Shown here piece after piece: positions 1-9,829 of a stretch of 64,000 nucleotides of DNA. Origin of the DNA: Macropodus opercularis. Its lineage: Eukaryota > Chordata > Actinopteri > Anabantiformes > Osphronemidae. The notes under the pieces are model-generated. The model was not told the origin of the DNA and did not search any database. It saw only the letters and a program-made list of their open reading frames with translations. The DNA lies in contig CM061097.1 of NCBI GenBank assembly GCA_030770545.1, positions 21,946,501 through 22,010,500 on the forward strand, read 5' to 3'. Within the stretch, counting starts at the first letter, position 1; every line of letters starts with the position of its first letter. Made by a program: the position numbers and the translations under genes.

Positions 1-1296
1 CAACCGCAGCAACAGCAGCAACAGCAACAACAGCAACAACCAGACCCGTCTGTCCTGCAACTGCAACAACAACAACAACAACAACACATTCAAAGTCCAC
101 CTGCCCTGCAACTATTACCATTGCTGCAACCACAGCTGCTTCAAAGTCCTATGTTACCATCGCTACAACTACAGCAACTTCAAGGCCCGTTCACCTCACA
201 CCCTGCTCCTGATTCAACCACAGAAGAAGTGCACGGAGCTGCAGGAGGAGCAGGTTCCACTGCAGACTGTGGACGGCCGACACTTCAGCCCGATTGCAAG
301 AAGAACCAGGCAGGCTAACACTGGTTCAGTTATAACCATGCCTATGGTGGAGGTTGCAGGGCCACAAGGAACACAGCTTGTGTTCCGCCCCTGGATGGAC
401 GATGAAACGATGGACGATTTCTGTCCAGAAATGCTGGACAGAATCTGCCCGATCCATATCTGTCCCGTACAGACTTTTCCGATGCCCTTGGTGATTTCTG
501 CAGAGAGTTTCGCCCAACAGGTGCTGAAATCGGACGGGTGCTGACATTCAAAGTCAAGCTAGGAGACATGTACAAACTTAACGAGCGTCTGCCAGATTCC
601 CAAATCCGCAGTGTGGCACCAACATGGACTGATGGGGCCAACGACCTGTACCGTGCTGCAGTAGAGAGACTGTGTGCGGGCATAAAACTTGCATTCCCTG
701 TCAGAATGAACATTGGGAAAGTCACGAGCTGCAGACAACGAGACGGAGAATCGGTGGATGACTTCCTTCATCGCCTAAGGGAGATATTCATCAGACACGG
801 GGGAATGACGCCACCTGATCAGCCTGGCGATAACCCCAGTGCCTGGGAAATGCACCTAACTGACTATTTCCTGAAAGGCCTTTTACCCGAAGTGGCAAAG
901 CTGACCCGTCAGACCTGCATCGGTGCTGATACTGGAGCGAGATTGGAGGACGTTCGACGTCATGCAGGTCATGCTTTCCAGCAACTGCTGCGACAGAAAG
1001 AAGAAAAGGAAAATAAAGACAGAAAAGAGTTACATCTGGCGGCTGTAACCATGTATCAGGCAGTCGCACAACAGAACCACGGTCGGGGAAGAGGCTACAC
1101 CAGAGGAGGACGAGGTCGCGCAGGTCAAAAAGGACATGGCCGAGGAAACGGACAATCAACAGCATGCTTTGAATGCGGTAAAGAAGGACATTGGGCTCGA
1201 AGCTGCCAATCTACTGAGGGACGGTGTCCGTACTGCAAGGAAGAGGGACACAGACCAGCTGACTGTCCGCGGGATGTTTCTGCGGGAGCGGACTGA
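1..1296 (+). pseudogene. gag: Gag polyprotein remnant (frameshifted)
   Basis: Structural polyprotein relic. The first 95 bases are CAA/CAG-rich and encode a glutamine-rich stretch open at the window edge (frame 1, stop near 316). The Gag frame appears to run in frame 2 from about 215 to 470, then in the frame used from about 470 to 1296. The last piece holds a capsid C-terminal-like region (about 720-1000, with QRDGESVDDFLHRLRE) followed by an RG-rich basic linker (about 1080-1160) and two CCHC zinc knuckles: CFECGKEGHWARSC near 1168-1209 and CPYCKEEGHRPADC near 1228-1269. Two knuckles differ from the single knuckle usual in mammalian gammaretroviruses. The frame changes mean no full Gag is made. 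Start unknown because the 5' end is outside the window. Confidence 0.88.
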
Positions 1297-1539
1297 CGGG
1301 TGTGGAGCCGGTCTGGGCCCGGTGACGGTGTAGCTGAGGCTGAGGAGGGAGGTGACTGCACTGACACACACACACACACACCGCAATGAAGACACGCTTA
1401 CACAAACATCCACTGATGATGCTATTGCTGGCCATTGCAATGAAGAACGCTTACCTTACAGAGATTCAGAAATGATTTTACAGTGTTTGATGAATTTAGA
1501 AAGTAGAATGAAAACACCACAAGGCACCTATGTGCACCT

Positions 1540-1860
1540 GACTGAACCACACATGCAATTTCCAGAAATGGTTTTAACGATAAATGGGGAGCAAATCACT
1601 TTTCTTGTAGACAGTGGAGCTACACGCTCTGTGATGACGTCTTCAAGCCTTAAAACTGCACCAAGAATGAGAGAAATTATGTTTATAGTGATGGGGCTTC
1701 GGGTGTAACAGTAAAAGAATATTTAACCAAACCTTTGACATGTCTTACTCCAGATGGTACCACATTCAAGCATGCTTTCATGTTTTCTGATTTGTGCCCG
1801 ATAAATTTGCTAGGGAGAGATCTAATGATCAAACTGGGCATTTCTCTGACCTCATCCCCA
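1540..1860 (+). pseudogene. pro: Retroviral aspartic protease remnant
   Basis: The active-site signature LVDSGATRS is read at about 1603-1629 and the C-terminal flap-side motif NLLGRDLMIKLG at about 1806-1842, which together identify a retropepsin. The two parts are in different frames: the first frame stops at about 1706, and the second opens by 1735. Upstream, between gag and pro (about 1362-1381), there is a CA dinucleotide run inside what should be coding sequence. A functional protease is therefore not encoded. The catalytic DSG itself is preserved. Confidence 0.85.
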
Positions 1861-2508
1861 GAGGGATTGAAGGTCAGCACAGATGCGAACACAGACCCAG
1901 AGGGAGTGTTTGTGCTCTGTGGAGTGAGTGATTTACTGTATGCGTATGAGTGGAAGCTGCAGCAGTCTGTCTTGTGTGAGCAGTTAATGTCTACAGTGCA
2001 TGCGTTAGTTAACCCAGAAGAAACAGACTATATGGATCCAGAAGACTGACACTGCACCATTCATGTGTCACAGGGCTCAGATAAACAATTCGAACAGCAA
2101 TGGACGACTGCGTTGTCTGACAAATTGACCACAGGTTATCTGTACTGGACAGAGCATGACTGTGCTCTCTCTGTCACTCTCCCACCACAGCTGGACAAAC
2201 TGTATGATGTGTTTTCCTCTGTACCGCACATCTCTCACCAAAAGCAGGTCTGCTGACTGGAGAGACTTGGGACGACTTGCGTTAAGATGCAGACGTCTGA
2301 CTGATTGGCAAAATACACCTGAGGAAACGGTTTCCTATTCACCCATTGGTAGAGTATACAGACAGTGTTTCACTTCTATCATACACACAACTCGTGTGGT
2401 GATTCCATTTCCTCAATCTGAGCATCACACATCTTGCCACACGTTGCTCACTGACACAGAGCTAACATCAACTCCTGCTTTAGCAGAAGTGCCAGACACA
2501 AATACGAT

Positions 2509-3477
2509 GTGGGCCTGATCCGTCTCTGCGAACCAGTTGTGGTTACGCCTAAAACCACATACAGGCCATGTGCAAAACAATATCCACTCAGACAGGAGGC
2601 CATAGACGGTATAACTCCAGTCTTTAACTCACTGACAGAAGCAGGCGTGATCGTACCATGTGACTACAGCCCCTGCTGCTCACCTATCTTTCCTGTGAAG
2701 AAGGTCAGAGACAAAGATCAACCCACGGAATGGAGATTTGTGCAGGATCTGCAGGCAGTAAATGCTGCAGTTCAACCCAGAGCCAATAATGTGCCTAATC
2801 CTTACACTTTGTTATCACAGGTTCCTCCTGATGCTGAATGGTTTTCCGTCGTTGACTTGTCCAGACTTTGCCAGGGGTATGTGGAGTCCCCCACAATTTT
2901 TAATGAGGCATTAAGACGCAGTCTCGAACATCTTTCTCTCATGCCAGGAAGTGCTTTGTTGCAATATGTGGATGATATCATTATCTGCAGCCCCACAAAG
3001 GACCAGTGTGAAAGAGACACAGTGGCTTTGTTGAAACACCTGGCGGCTGAGGGCCACAAAGTTAGTTTGTCTAAACTACAGTTCGTCCAAGAGGAAGTAA
3101 CTTTCTTGGGACCTAAAAGGATTGAAGCTATTCAGACCATCCCAAGGCCGCTCACCAAACGACAGATGATGTCTTTCCTGGGGATGTGTTCATATTGTCG
3201 AAACTTTATTCCTACTTATTCTGTTCTTGAAGCACCTCTGAGTGAACTCATTCATGGAAAATCACTGCAATCTCATGACAAAGTTCACTGGACTCCTGAG
3301 GCAGAGACAGCTTTTGTGAACTTAAAGCTCTCTTTACAGACTGCACCAACTTTGGGTCTTCCTGATCCTACCCAACAGTTTGTTCAGATGGTGGATGAAA
3401 AAGACAGGTGCATGGTGTCTGTCCTGCTACAAAAGCATGGTGGGGAAATTAAGACCAGTAGCTTGTTTCTCTGCTAA
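2509..3477 (+). pseudogene. pol: Pol reverse transcriptase domain with internal deletion
   Basis: One open stretch encodes the RT fingers (YRPCAKQYPLRQEAIDGI; SPIFPVKKV; WRFVQDLQAVN), then VVDLS, and then directly the QGYVESPTIFNEAL region and the YVDD catalytic box near 2965-2979. The family normally has around 30 more residues between the first catalytic Asp region and the QGY region, so a short in-frame deletion of palm sequence is inferred at about 2862-2865. The thumb/connection follows (MMSFLGMCSYCRNFIP). The frame stops at 3475-3477. The stretch 2050-2508 before it is out of frame and hard to read as Pol. YVDD and overall motif spacing fit gamma/epsilon-like retroviruses. Confidence 0.9.
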
Positions 3478-4172
3478 ACTTGATCCTGTGGCAGCCGGAC
3501 TCCCTGGCTGCCTGAGAGCGGTGGCAGCCGCTGAAAAGGCCGTGTTGGCCTCCAGAGACATCGTTGGATATTCTGGTCTTGTGTTGGTGGTTCCTCATCC
3601 TGTTTCTCTAATTCTGCTTGAACAGAAAACATCTCATTTGTCGGCCGCTCGCTGGTTACGGTACCACACAGTCCTGTTGGACATGCCTAACATTACAGTT
3701 AAACGTTGCACTATCCTGAATCCAGCTACGTTGCTGCCAACCCCTGACGATGGTGAACCTCATGACTGTGTTGCTTCTCTTCAGCAGGTGTGTTCGCCAA
3801 GACCTGACCTACAGGAGACTCCTTTGACTAACCCTGATCTTGTGCTTTTTACAGATGGCTCTGCTTCCAGGGACCCTGATACTGGCTCCTCGTGTGGGCT
3901 ATGCAGTTTGCACAGAGCACGACGTTCTCCAGTCCGGCCCCCTGCCGTCTCACCTCTCTGCACAAGTGGCAGAGCTGGTAGCACTCACTGAAGCTTGTAA
4001 ATTGGCAAAAGACAAAACTGTCACTATTTGGGTTGGTTCTAAATACGCTTTCAGTGTAACACATGACTTTGGAACTCTTTGGAAACACAGAAACTTCCTT
4101 AAATCAGACGGACAGCCCATTTCACATCGGGACAAGGTGTCTGACCTCTTAGAGGCTAATCCTTTTACCTAA
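3380..4172 (+). pseudogene. pol: Pol connection and RNase H remnant (two frames)
   Basis: The first frame (3380-3991) carries the connection subdomain (PVACFSAKLDPVAAGLPGCLRAVAAAEKAV) and the start of RNase H with FTDGSAS near 3850. The second frame (from about 3890 to 4172) continues with the helix containing QVAELVALTEAC, which has the second acidic residue, and TIWVGSKYAF. In that last motif the position where the family has its third catalytic Asp reads Gly. A frameshift near 3880-3900 separates the halves. So both frame and active site are damaged. Confidence 0.82.
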
Positions 4173-4221
4173 ACACGTTGCTGTCTGCAAGTGCACTGCT
4201 CATACGACGGGAACTGACTCT

Positions 4222-5491
4222 GTGTCCTCAGGTAACCGAAGGGCGGATGCAGCTGCTAAGGCAGCCTCACTTCTACCCCTCCCTCTCACAGCTGTTTCCA
4301 TCACCTCCTCTGTTCCACCTGACTCTCTCTCTGCACTTCAATCTTTTTCAACTCCACAGGAACGGACTCAGTGGAAGACGTGCGGAGCCGAGTTCCGTGA
4401 TGATGTGTGGTGGGGACCTGATGGTAAACCGTGTTTGCCTAAACACTTTTTTCCTCATTTTGCTAAGTTGACACATGGCTTGGATCATGTGTCAAAGGGA
4501 GGGATGGTGAAAGCGTTAACTCAGCACTGGTTTACAAAAGGGTTTTGCATTTATGCACAGAAATTCTGCCAAGCGTGATCTGTAATACACACAACACAGG
4601 TCATAAGCAACACCAACCGTTAGGAGCACATCCACAGCCGACCAGACCATTTGAACACATAATGATGGATTTCATTGAACTCACTCCATGTCAGGGAAAG
4701 AAGTATTGTCTCACCATTGTAGACATGTGGTCTAAATGGATTGAAGTGTTTCCAGCAAAACATGCCTCTAGTGGCACAGTGGGCAAGGCTTTGCTAACTG
4801 AAATACTTCCCCGATGGGGCATTCCAGAGAGGATTTCCAGTGACAATGGATCACATTTTGTGAATGAAGCTATTGACCAAATAGGTTCCTTTTTAGGCAC
4901 CGACATAAGAAGACACTGTGCGTACCGTCCTGCCAGAGGAGGGGCTATAGAGCCAGAAAATGGTAGCCTGAAACGCAAACTGGCTAAATGTTGTACTGAG
5001 ACAGGACTCACATGGATACAAGCATTACCAGTGGTGATGATGTACATGAGAATGAGACAAAGGTGTAGGGGGAATTCAAGTCCTTTTGAAATCCTGTTTG
5101 GAAAGCCCCCACACATACAATACATCCCACTGAGAGGCCGTTACCATCCACTTCACTTTGTGAAGATGACATGTTACAGTACTGTAAGTCTTTGTCTGCC
5201 GTTCTCTCTCAGATCTCTCAGCAGGTGACAGCAGCTTTACCAGTTCCAGCACAAGGGCCACTACACTCTCTGGAACCAGGCGACTGGATTGTGGTACGAG
5301 AACATCGCCCTAAACACTGGAAGGCACGCAAGTGGGTTGGACCCTTCCAGGTGCTGCTGACTACGCATACGGCAGTAAAGGTCGCAGAGAGGGCGACGTG
5401 GATCCATGCGAGCCACTGCAGGAAGGTCCCGGAGCCAGTAGATGACTTCTCACCAGCTGTCCACCAGCACGAGGGCTCTGATCAGCAGTGA
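4222..5491 (+). pseudogene. pol: Integrase remnant (zinc domain, DDE core, C-terminal domain in three frames)
   Basis: The N-terminal HHCC-like zinc region is at about 4440-4575 (HFAKLTHGLDHVSKGG ... FC). The frame then breaks. The catalytic core is in 4545-5228: first Asp in HIMMDFIEL, second Asp in ISSDNGSHF, and Glu in IEPENGSLKRKL, so all three DDE residues are readable. The C-terminal beta-barrel module is in a third frame (5171-5491): LEPGDWIVVREHRPKHW, WVGPFQVLL and WIHASHCRKV, a GPF variant of the GPY/F module typical of gamma- and epsilon-type integrases. The frame changes near 4570 and 5165-5190 disable the protein. Confidence 0.9.
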
Positions 5492-5973
5492 CACCCTTGT
5501 TCTACGAGGGGCGGCGTTGACCAGCACAGTGGGAGAGACACGTTGAGTGTTTCTCCACTGCACCGGTGAATAGACTTTAGCATAGCACATACTGCACACA
5601 CTGAGAATACAAATACACAGTGGTACCACCTACGAGGGACGTCAGCGCTACACATCTGTACAGTGCAGTAGTGTCTCTAGTGACAAAGGGGAGGGAAACC
5701 TAACGGTGACAACAACTCCCTACGACACTATAAAGACCAGTTGCTCGGGTGAACTCCATACAAACTGGTTGGCTATTGCACTGACATCGTGGACCAGGAC
5801 AGGACAACGCCCATAACATCAGCATCTTGATTGGATCCGCTTGGACCAAGTACTGACGGAACAACAGAGAACTGTGAGAGACATTGTGTGAACTGTGGGA
5901 CTTTGCTTAATAAGTCTCAGTTATAACCTTGCTAATCCTTTGTTTGTTACTAAAGTTCTACATAAGCCTTAAG
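5492..5973 (+). other. Unusually long pol-env spacer with TATA-like box
   Basis: About 480 bases separate the integrase stop (TGA 5489-5491) from the env ATG. I see no protein-like frame here. It includes a purine run at about 5684-5698 (aaaggggagggaaa), a TATAAAG at 5729-5735, and no obvious splice acceptor close to the env start. Simple retroviruses usually overlap or closely abut pol and env, so this is unusual. It may hold an env splice acceptor, an internal promoter or insertion debris. Confidence 0.5.
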
Positions 5974-7629
5974 ATGAACAGAGAACCGTGGTATAGGTGG
6001 CCAGGTTTCTGTGGACTGAGACCATCTCTTGCTGTCCTCACCGTGGTAGCAGTAATTATCTTTACAATCATTTGGAGTTTAACTCCACCTGAGCCACAGA
6101 AAAATCATACACATGCCACCAGAGCTGTGTTAGATGAGGAAGCATGGAAACAGGCACAAGCGTACTTGAAAGAGAATCCAACCAACAACCTCTGGCTGGC
6201 CTACACTAATTACACCTCACGAACCATCACTGAAGACTCATGCCTGGCTTGCGCAGCAGCAAGACCCACTTTGATGGCTGTGCCAATGCCCTTTAATAGC
6301 AGCAATTGCTATATTGAAATAGACGAAACTAACAGAGGTACCAACTGTGGAAATCGCCCTGTGAACCAAATAAGATGCCATACTGAGTGTAAAATGAGAG
6401 TTGTACATGCATTAGGGCAAGGTGTGAGATTTCCCAATAGGAATAGTTCTGATTGCTTAGCGGCCGAAAATATAAGGATTATGAAAGACCCCCAAGAAGC
6501 TCCGACAATGTTTACGATGTGTAAGACATGCCAATTTGAATGTTTCCACAATGATCGAAAGGGTGGCATCGCTGTAGGTGAATTTCCTAACTGCCATGTG
6601 ACCTGGAATGTGACAAAGCATGTGCCTGCTGTGCCAATAGGTAACTTCACATATCTGGGTGGGGGCAAATATGACGTTAATGGTATCCTTAGGATGTCTC
6701 CACGAGAAGAACACTTTACTCACCAAGACAAACGCTTATCGGACATATGGTGGATGTGTGGAGAACGCCCTATGCAAACACTTCCATACAATTGGACTGG
6801 GACCTGTACACAGGTAATGTTTGTCACTGACGGAATACACATTCTGGCTCCCACTAAAACCCCAACTAGAAACAAACGACATGCTCCTGGTGGATCCTTT
6901 GATTCTAGGGTATATATTGATGGAATTGGCCTGCCCACAGGGGTTCCAGACGAATTTAAGGCTAGGGATCAGATAGCAGGTGGACGGACACATGCCATTC
7001 CATTGATAGGGACCATTATTGAATCGGCAAAGAATACTGAATGGATCAACTATATCTATTACAATCAGCAGAGATTCATCAACATGACCCATGATGGCAT
7101 GAAAGGCCTGGCAGAACAGTTGGCACCTACATCCCTAATGGCCTGGCAAACCCGAATGGGAGTTGACATGTTACTGGCAGAGAAAGGAGGGTTATGTGTT
7201 ATGTTTGGAGACACTTGTTGCACCTTCGTTCTGAACAACACTGCTCCAGATGGCACAGTGACCAGAGCTTTGGACGGACTAAGGGCCCTCAGAGATGAGT
7301 TAGCAGAAAACTCAGGAGTAAATTCACCCATTTGGGCCTGGATGGATTCTGTGTTTGGAAAATGGAAAAGTTTTATCATGTCAATTGTTGTGTCCCTTAT
7401 TGCAGCAGTCGGGATGCTTGGTTTGTGTGGGTGTTGCATAATACCGTGTGCCAGAGGGTTAATTATGAGAGCGACGGAGACAGCTTTGACCCACCAGATG
7501 TTACAGTATGTGCCTGCACCTGTGACTGATGACTGTGTTTCAGGTTCGTTCTCTTGGGACAAGGAACTTTGTGAACTTTTATCCGACACTAGCGATGACT
7601 CTGATGAAGAAAAAGCTGATTATGTGTAA
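5974..7629 (+). CDS. env: Retroviral envelope glycoprotein, intact 551-aa frame
   Basis: A class I (gamma-type) Env precursor, probably a type I membrane glycoprotein. I chose the ATG at 5974; the same frame is open upstream to about 5929 but without an ATG. Visible features: hydrophobic segment at residues 18-35 (signal peptide/anchor-like); about nine N-X-S/T sequons; CXXC motif C90-L-A-C93 in SU; furin-type site RNKR at 299-302; ectodomain with a helical stretch, then GGLC and a CX6CC motif (C408 to C415-C416) in TM; transmembrane segment about 466-491 followed by Cys-rich CGCC; and a 55-60 residue cytoplasmic tail rich in Asp/Ser/Glu. The segment after RNKR is polar and has no strongly hydrophobic N-terminal fusion peptide. 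There is no internal stop or frameshift, in contrast with gag and pol. It could be a young, still intact viral gene or a retained host-used env; the sequence alone does not decide. Confidence 0.93.
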   Translation: MNREPWYRWPGFCGLRPSLAVLTVVAVIIFTIIWSLTPPEPQKNHTHATRAVLDEEAWKQAQAYLKENPTNNLWLAYTNYTSRTITEDSCLACAAARPTLMAVPMPFNSSNCYIEIDETNRGTNCGNRPVNQIRCHTECKMRVVHALGQGVRFPNRNSSDCLAAENIRIMKDPQEAPTMFTMCKTCQFECFHNDRKGGIAVGEFPNCHVTWNVTKHVPAVPIGNFTYLGGGKYDVNGILRMSPREEHFTHQDKRLSDIWWMCGERPMQTLPYNWTGTCTQVMFVTDGIHILAPTKTPTRNKRHAPGGSFDSRVYIDGIGLPTGVPDEFKARDQIAGGRTHAIPLIGTIIESAKNTEWINYIYYNQQRFINMTHDGMKGLAEQLAPTSLMAWQTRMGVDMLLAEKGGLCVMFGDTCCTFVLNNTAPDGTVTRALDGLRALRDELAENSGVNSPIWAWMDSVFGKWKSFIMSIVVSLIAAVGMLGLCGCCIIPCARGLIMRATETALTHQMLQYVPAPVTDDCVSGSFSWDKELCELLSDTSDDSDEEKADYV

Positions 7630-7847
7630 ATGATACTGTGTTCATTTAATCACTTTTGTTCACTGTAACCGATTTTAGTTCTGTCACAGTCTTTTGCTAA
7701 GCGTTATCATCAGAGGTGCTTCCACCTCGCAAAAACAGCTCTTGCATTTTTCTGTGAACAGTTTATGATGGTAGCTAAACAAAGCCTTTGTGAATTTAGC
7801 TATACTGATGTTTCTTTGTTCACTTTGTGTGTTGATTAATTAATAAT
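7630..7847 (+). other. env 3' untranslated region of the provirus
   Basis: AT-rich non-coding sequence between the env stop codon and the polypurine tract. No open frame of interest is seen. Confidence 0.6.
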
Positions 7848-7861
7848 CAAAAGGGAGGGAT
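7848..7861 (+). other. Polypurine tract
   Basis: The purine run AAAAGGGAGGGA lies directly before the 3' LTR start, where plus-strand DNA priming occurs in retroviruses. A similar purine run (5684-5698) lies in the pol-env spacer. Confidence 0.8.
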
Positions 7862-8409
7862 TGTAAAGGAAATTTTACTATATGGGTATTTTCCCTTGTG
7901 ACAGAACTCTGATTCATATCACTTGATATATTCTCATATGTATCTGTACTAAGCAAAGTAATCATAGAATGAGTTATATACTTGCTTACAGAAATATTTT
8001 AGAACAATGAGCCTTCTCTTTCCCATGGGAAAGGGAGCTAGGGAGATACTGTTTAGTTAAATTGTTTCACAGCATGGACCATGGCCATGAGAGCATGGCA
8101 GAAGAACTTTGATGTACTTTGTTTCTGTTACACTTTTCTCCTGGCGCAAGGCAGTGACTGACCCTGAGTTGTGGGCTGATAAGTCTCTTGTGGACTGAGC
8201 TAATGAGAAGATACATCTTTACTCCGTGGCAACGAAGGAGGTATTTAGGTAGGAACGGAGGTAGATGACTTCAGAACTACACTCAGGCAGGACCGTTTTG
8301 CACTGACTCTGTGTACTTCTCTTCTTGCAAGAATAATAGACAAGAGAAAGACAACTTTGATTGGTTTTTGATTCATTCACCAGGTTCCTAACAGGTTTTT
8401 GCCTCCACA
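7862..8409 (+). repeat. 3' LTR of the provirus (548 bp)
   Basis: Starts TGTAAAGG right after the polypurine tract and ends CCTCCACA, giving TG...CA termini. It aligns base for base with the solo LTR at 51234-51781 with few differences. Near the 3' end this copy reads AATAATAGAC where the other reads AATAAAAGAC, so the likely polyadenylation signal is altered here. The following four bases ATAA (8410-8413) are the target-site duplication, which is seen on both sides of the solo LTR in copy B. Confidence 0.93.
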
Positions 8410-8412
8410 ATA

Positions 8413-9660
8413 ACCGGCTTTATGGAGTAGCGCGTGTGTATCTGTTGGTCTGAAGTAAACACGGGTGAGTCATTTTTAATTTTCCTCATCTGTGTGTCCA
8501 AAAAGTTTACTTCATCAGCGTGTAGATCGTATTTAACCTTGATGGAGGGGTGGTGGTTATTCAACGTGTCAGTGAATGTATAAAAACTCTCCTTCCCGTG
8601 CTCCCAGATGCCGATGATGTCATCCAGGAAGCGGAGGTAGACGGTAGGTTTCACTGGGCTTTGTTCTAGTGCCTCGCGTTCCCATTGGCTCATATAAATG
8701 TTGGCGTACCTGTGGCCCATCGCCGTGCCCTCCACCTGTAAGTGTTGCTTGTTATCAAACTCGAAGTCATTGTGTTGAAGGCATATTTCTAGAAGATGTC
8801 TGCATCCGGTCTGCTGTGGTCCGGGTATGGAGTAAAGATCTGCTGGACGGCTCCGTGTTGATGTTTGTATATAAGCTGTCAATGTCTCGACAGCGTCAAA
8901 GGGCGAATCCTGTCTAGAAAGTGGTACGTGTCTTTGAGGAAACTGGGATGTTTGCAGGAGAGCGGACCTAAGGAGAAGTCTATGCACAGCGAGATGTTGT
9001 GAGTGGCGCTGCTGCAGTCGGAGACTATGGGTCTGCCGGGAGGGATCGCGTGGGGGACCGTCCAGGGGAGTGGGTCCTTGTGGATTTTAGGGAGAAGATA
9101 GAACTGTCTGTTGCGGTGGATCTGGTCCGAATAAACCCGTCATGGTCGAGTTTTTGAACAATGTCTCGGATGTGCGCCTGCGTTTGGCTCTGGATGCTGC
9201 CGTCTATGGCTTTATTATACCTAGTGGTGTTTAATTGTCTATGGGCTTCCAGGGCATGTTGTTGTAAATCCGTGATGACAATTTTTGAGCCCTTATCGGC
9301 CGGATTAATTATGATATTGAAGTTGACTGACCCTGTAATTGCTCTTTTATCCTCCGCCGTGGATCGGTCTCTTTTGTCCAGCGGAGGAACGTAGCGGTTC
9401 AGACCGTCAACGTCACGGTGAATGAGAATCTTTGTCTGTGCACTCAGCTCATCCCAGGGTGGTTCCCGATTAGACAGCAGGGAGAAGGGCATTGCTTCCG
9501 AGTGGTTATCCTCAGAGCAATCTAGTAGTTTGACCCGTCTGTGGTACCGGTAAGGGTCAAAAGTGCTTGGAGTGGGAATGAACGTGAGGCCCCTCTCTAA
9601 CAGGCGTATCTGAGCCTCACTTGGAGAGGTTGAGACTATCAGAGGGGGAGCCCCAGGAGA
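8413..9660 (-). pseudogene. Penelope-like reverse transcriptase (frameshifted)
   Basis: Motifs from N to C terminus on the minus strand: ERGLTFIPTP (about 9600), NPADKGSKIVITD (about 9270-9310), the VEGTAMGHRYANIYM block (about 8690-8740), and the catalytic box YLRFLDDIIGIW (about 8590-8650), followed by HHPSIKVKYDLHADEVNFLD. The GTAMG and (F/Y)xDDI-x-x-IW patterns and the ADKG block are typical of Penelope-like RTs, which are telomerase-related, and not of LINE or retroviral RTs. There is a frame break between about 9025 and 8990. Residues downstream of VFTSDQQIHTRYSIKPV are cut by the ERV insertion. Confidence 0.88.
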
Positions 9661-9829
9661 GGTCGACTAGGGTTGTGAGACAGGGTCCCCGTGGGAAAGT
9701 GACGCTTGAAGGTGAGCTGCGTCAGTGGAGGTGGGGGGGCGACGGTTGCCACAAAGTTGTTGTGGGGTTCTAGGGTCGTATGATCCCAGCCGGGGGTCTC
9801 GATGGACCGCGCCCGGTGGGTCCCCGTTA

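Larger units (their letters stand above)
1..8409 (+). mobile_element. Endogenous retrovirus, 5'-truncated by the window edge (gag-pro-pol-env-3' LTR)
   Basis: The order Gag with zinc knuckles, aspartic protease, reverse transcriptase, RNase H, integrase, Env, polypurine tract and LTR is visible, so this is a vertebrate retrovirus-type provirus on the plus strand. The integrase C-terminal domain and the CX6CC-type Env place it in the gamma/epsilon-like (class I) group of fish ERVs. The 5' LTR, primer-binding site and start of gag lie before base 1. gag, pro and pol are split over several frames with at least one internal deletion, while env is intact. The 3' flank begins ATAA, the same 4 bases that flank a solo LTR at 51234-51781. 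The provirus is inserted in a minus-strand Penelope-like element. It cannot replicate by itself as read. Confidence 0.93.

Noticed and set aside
342..725. Minus-strand frames opposite gag and env
   Set aside because: Shadows of the retroviral coding strand without motifs.
7862..8409. Reading the provirus and the 51.2-kb LTR as two independent insertions
   Set aside because: The same insertion position in the same PLE and the same ATAA make one insertion followed by duplication much more likely.
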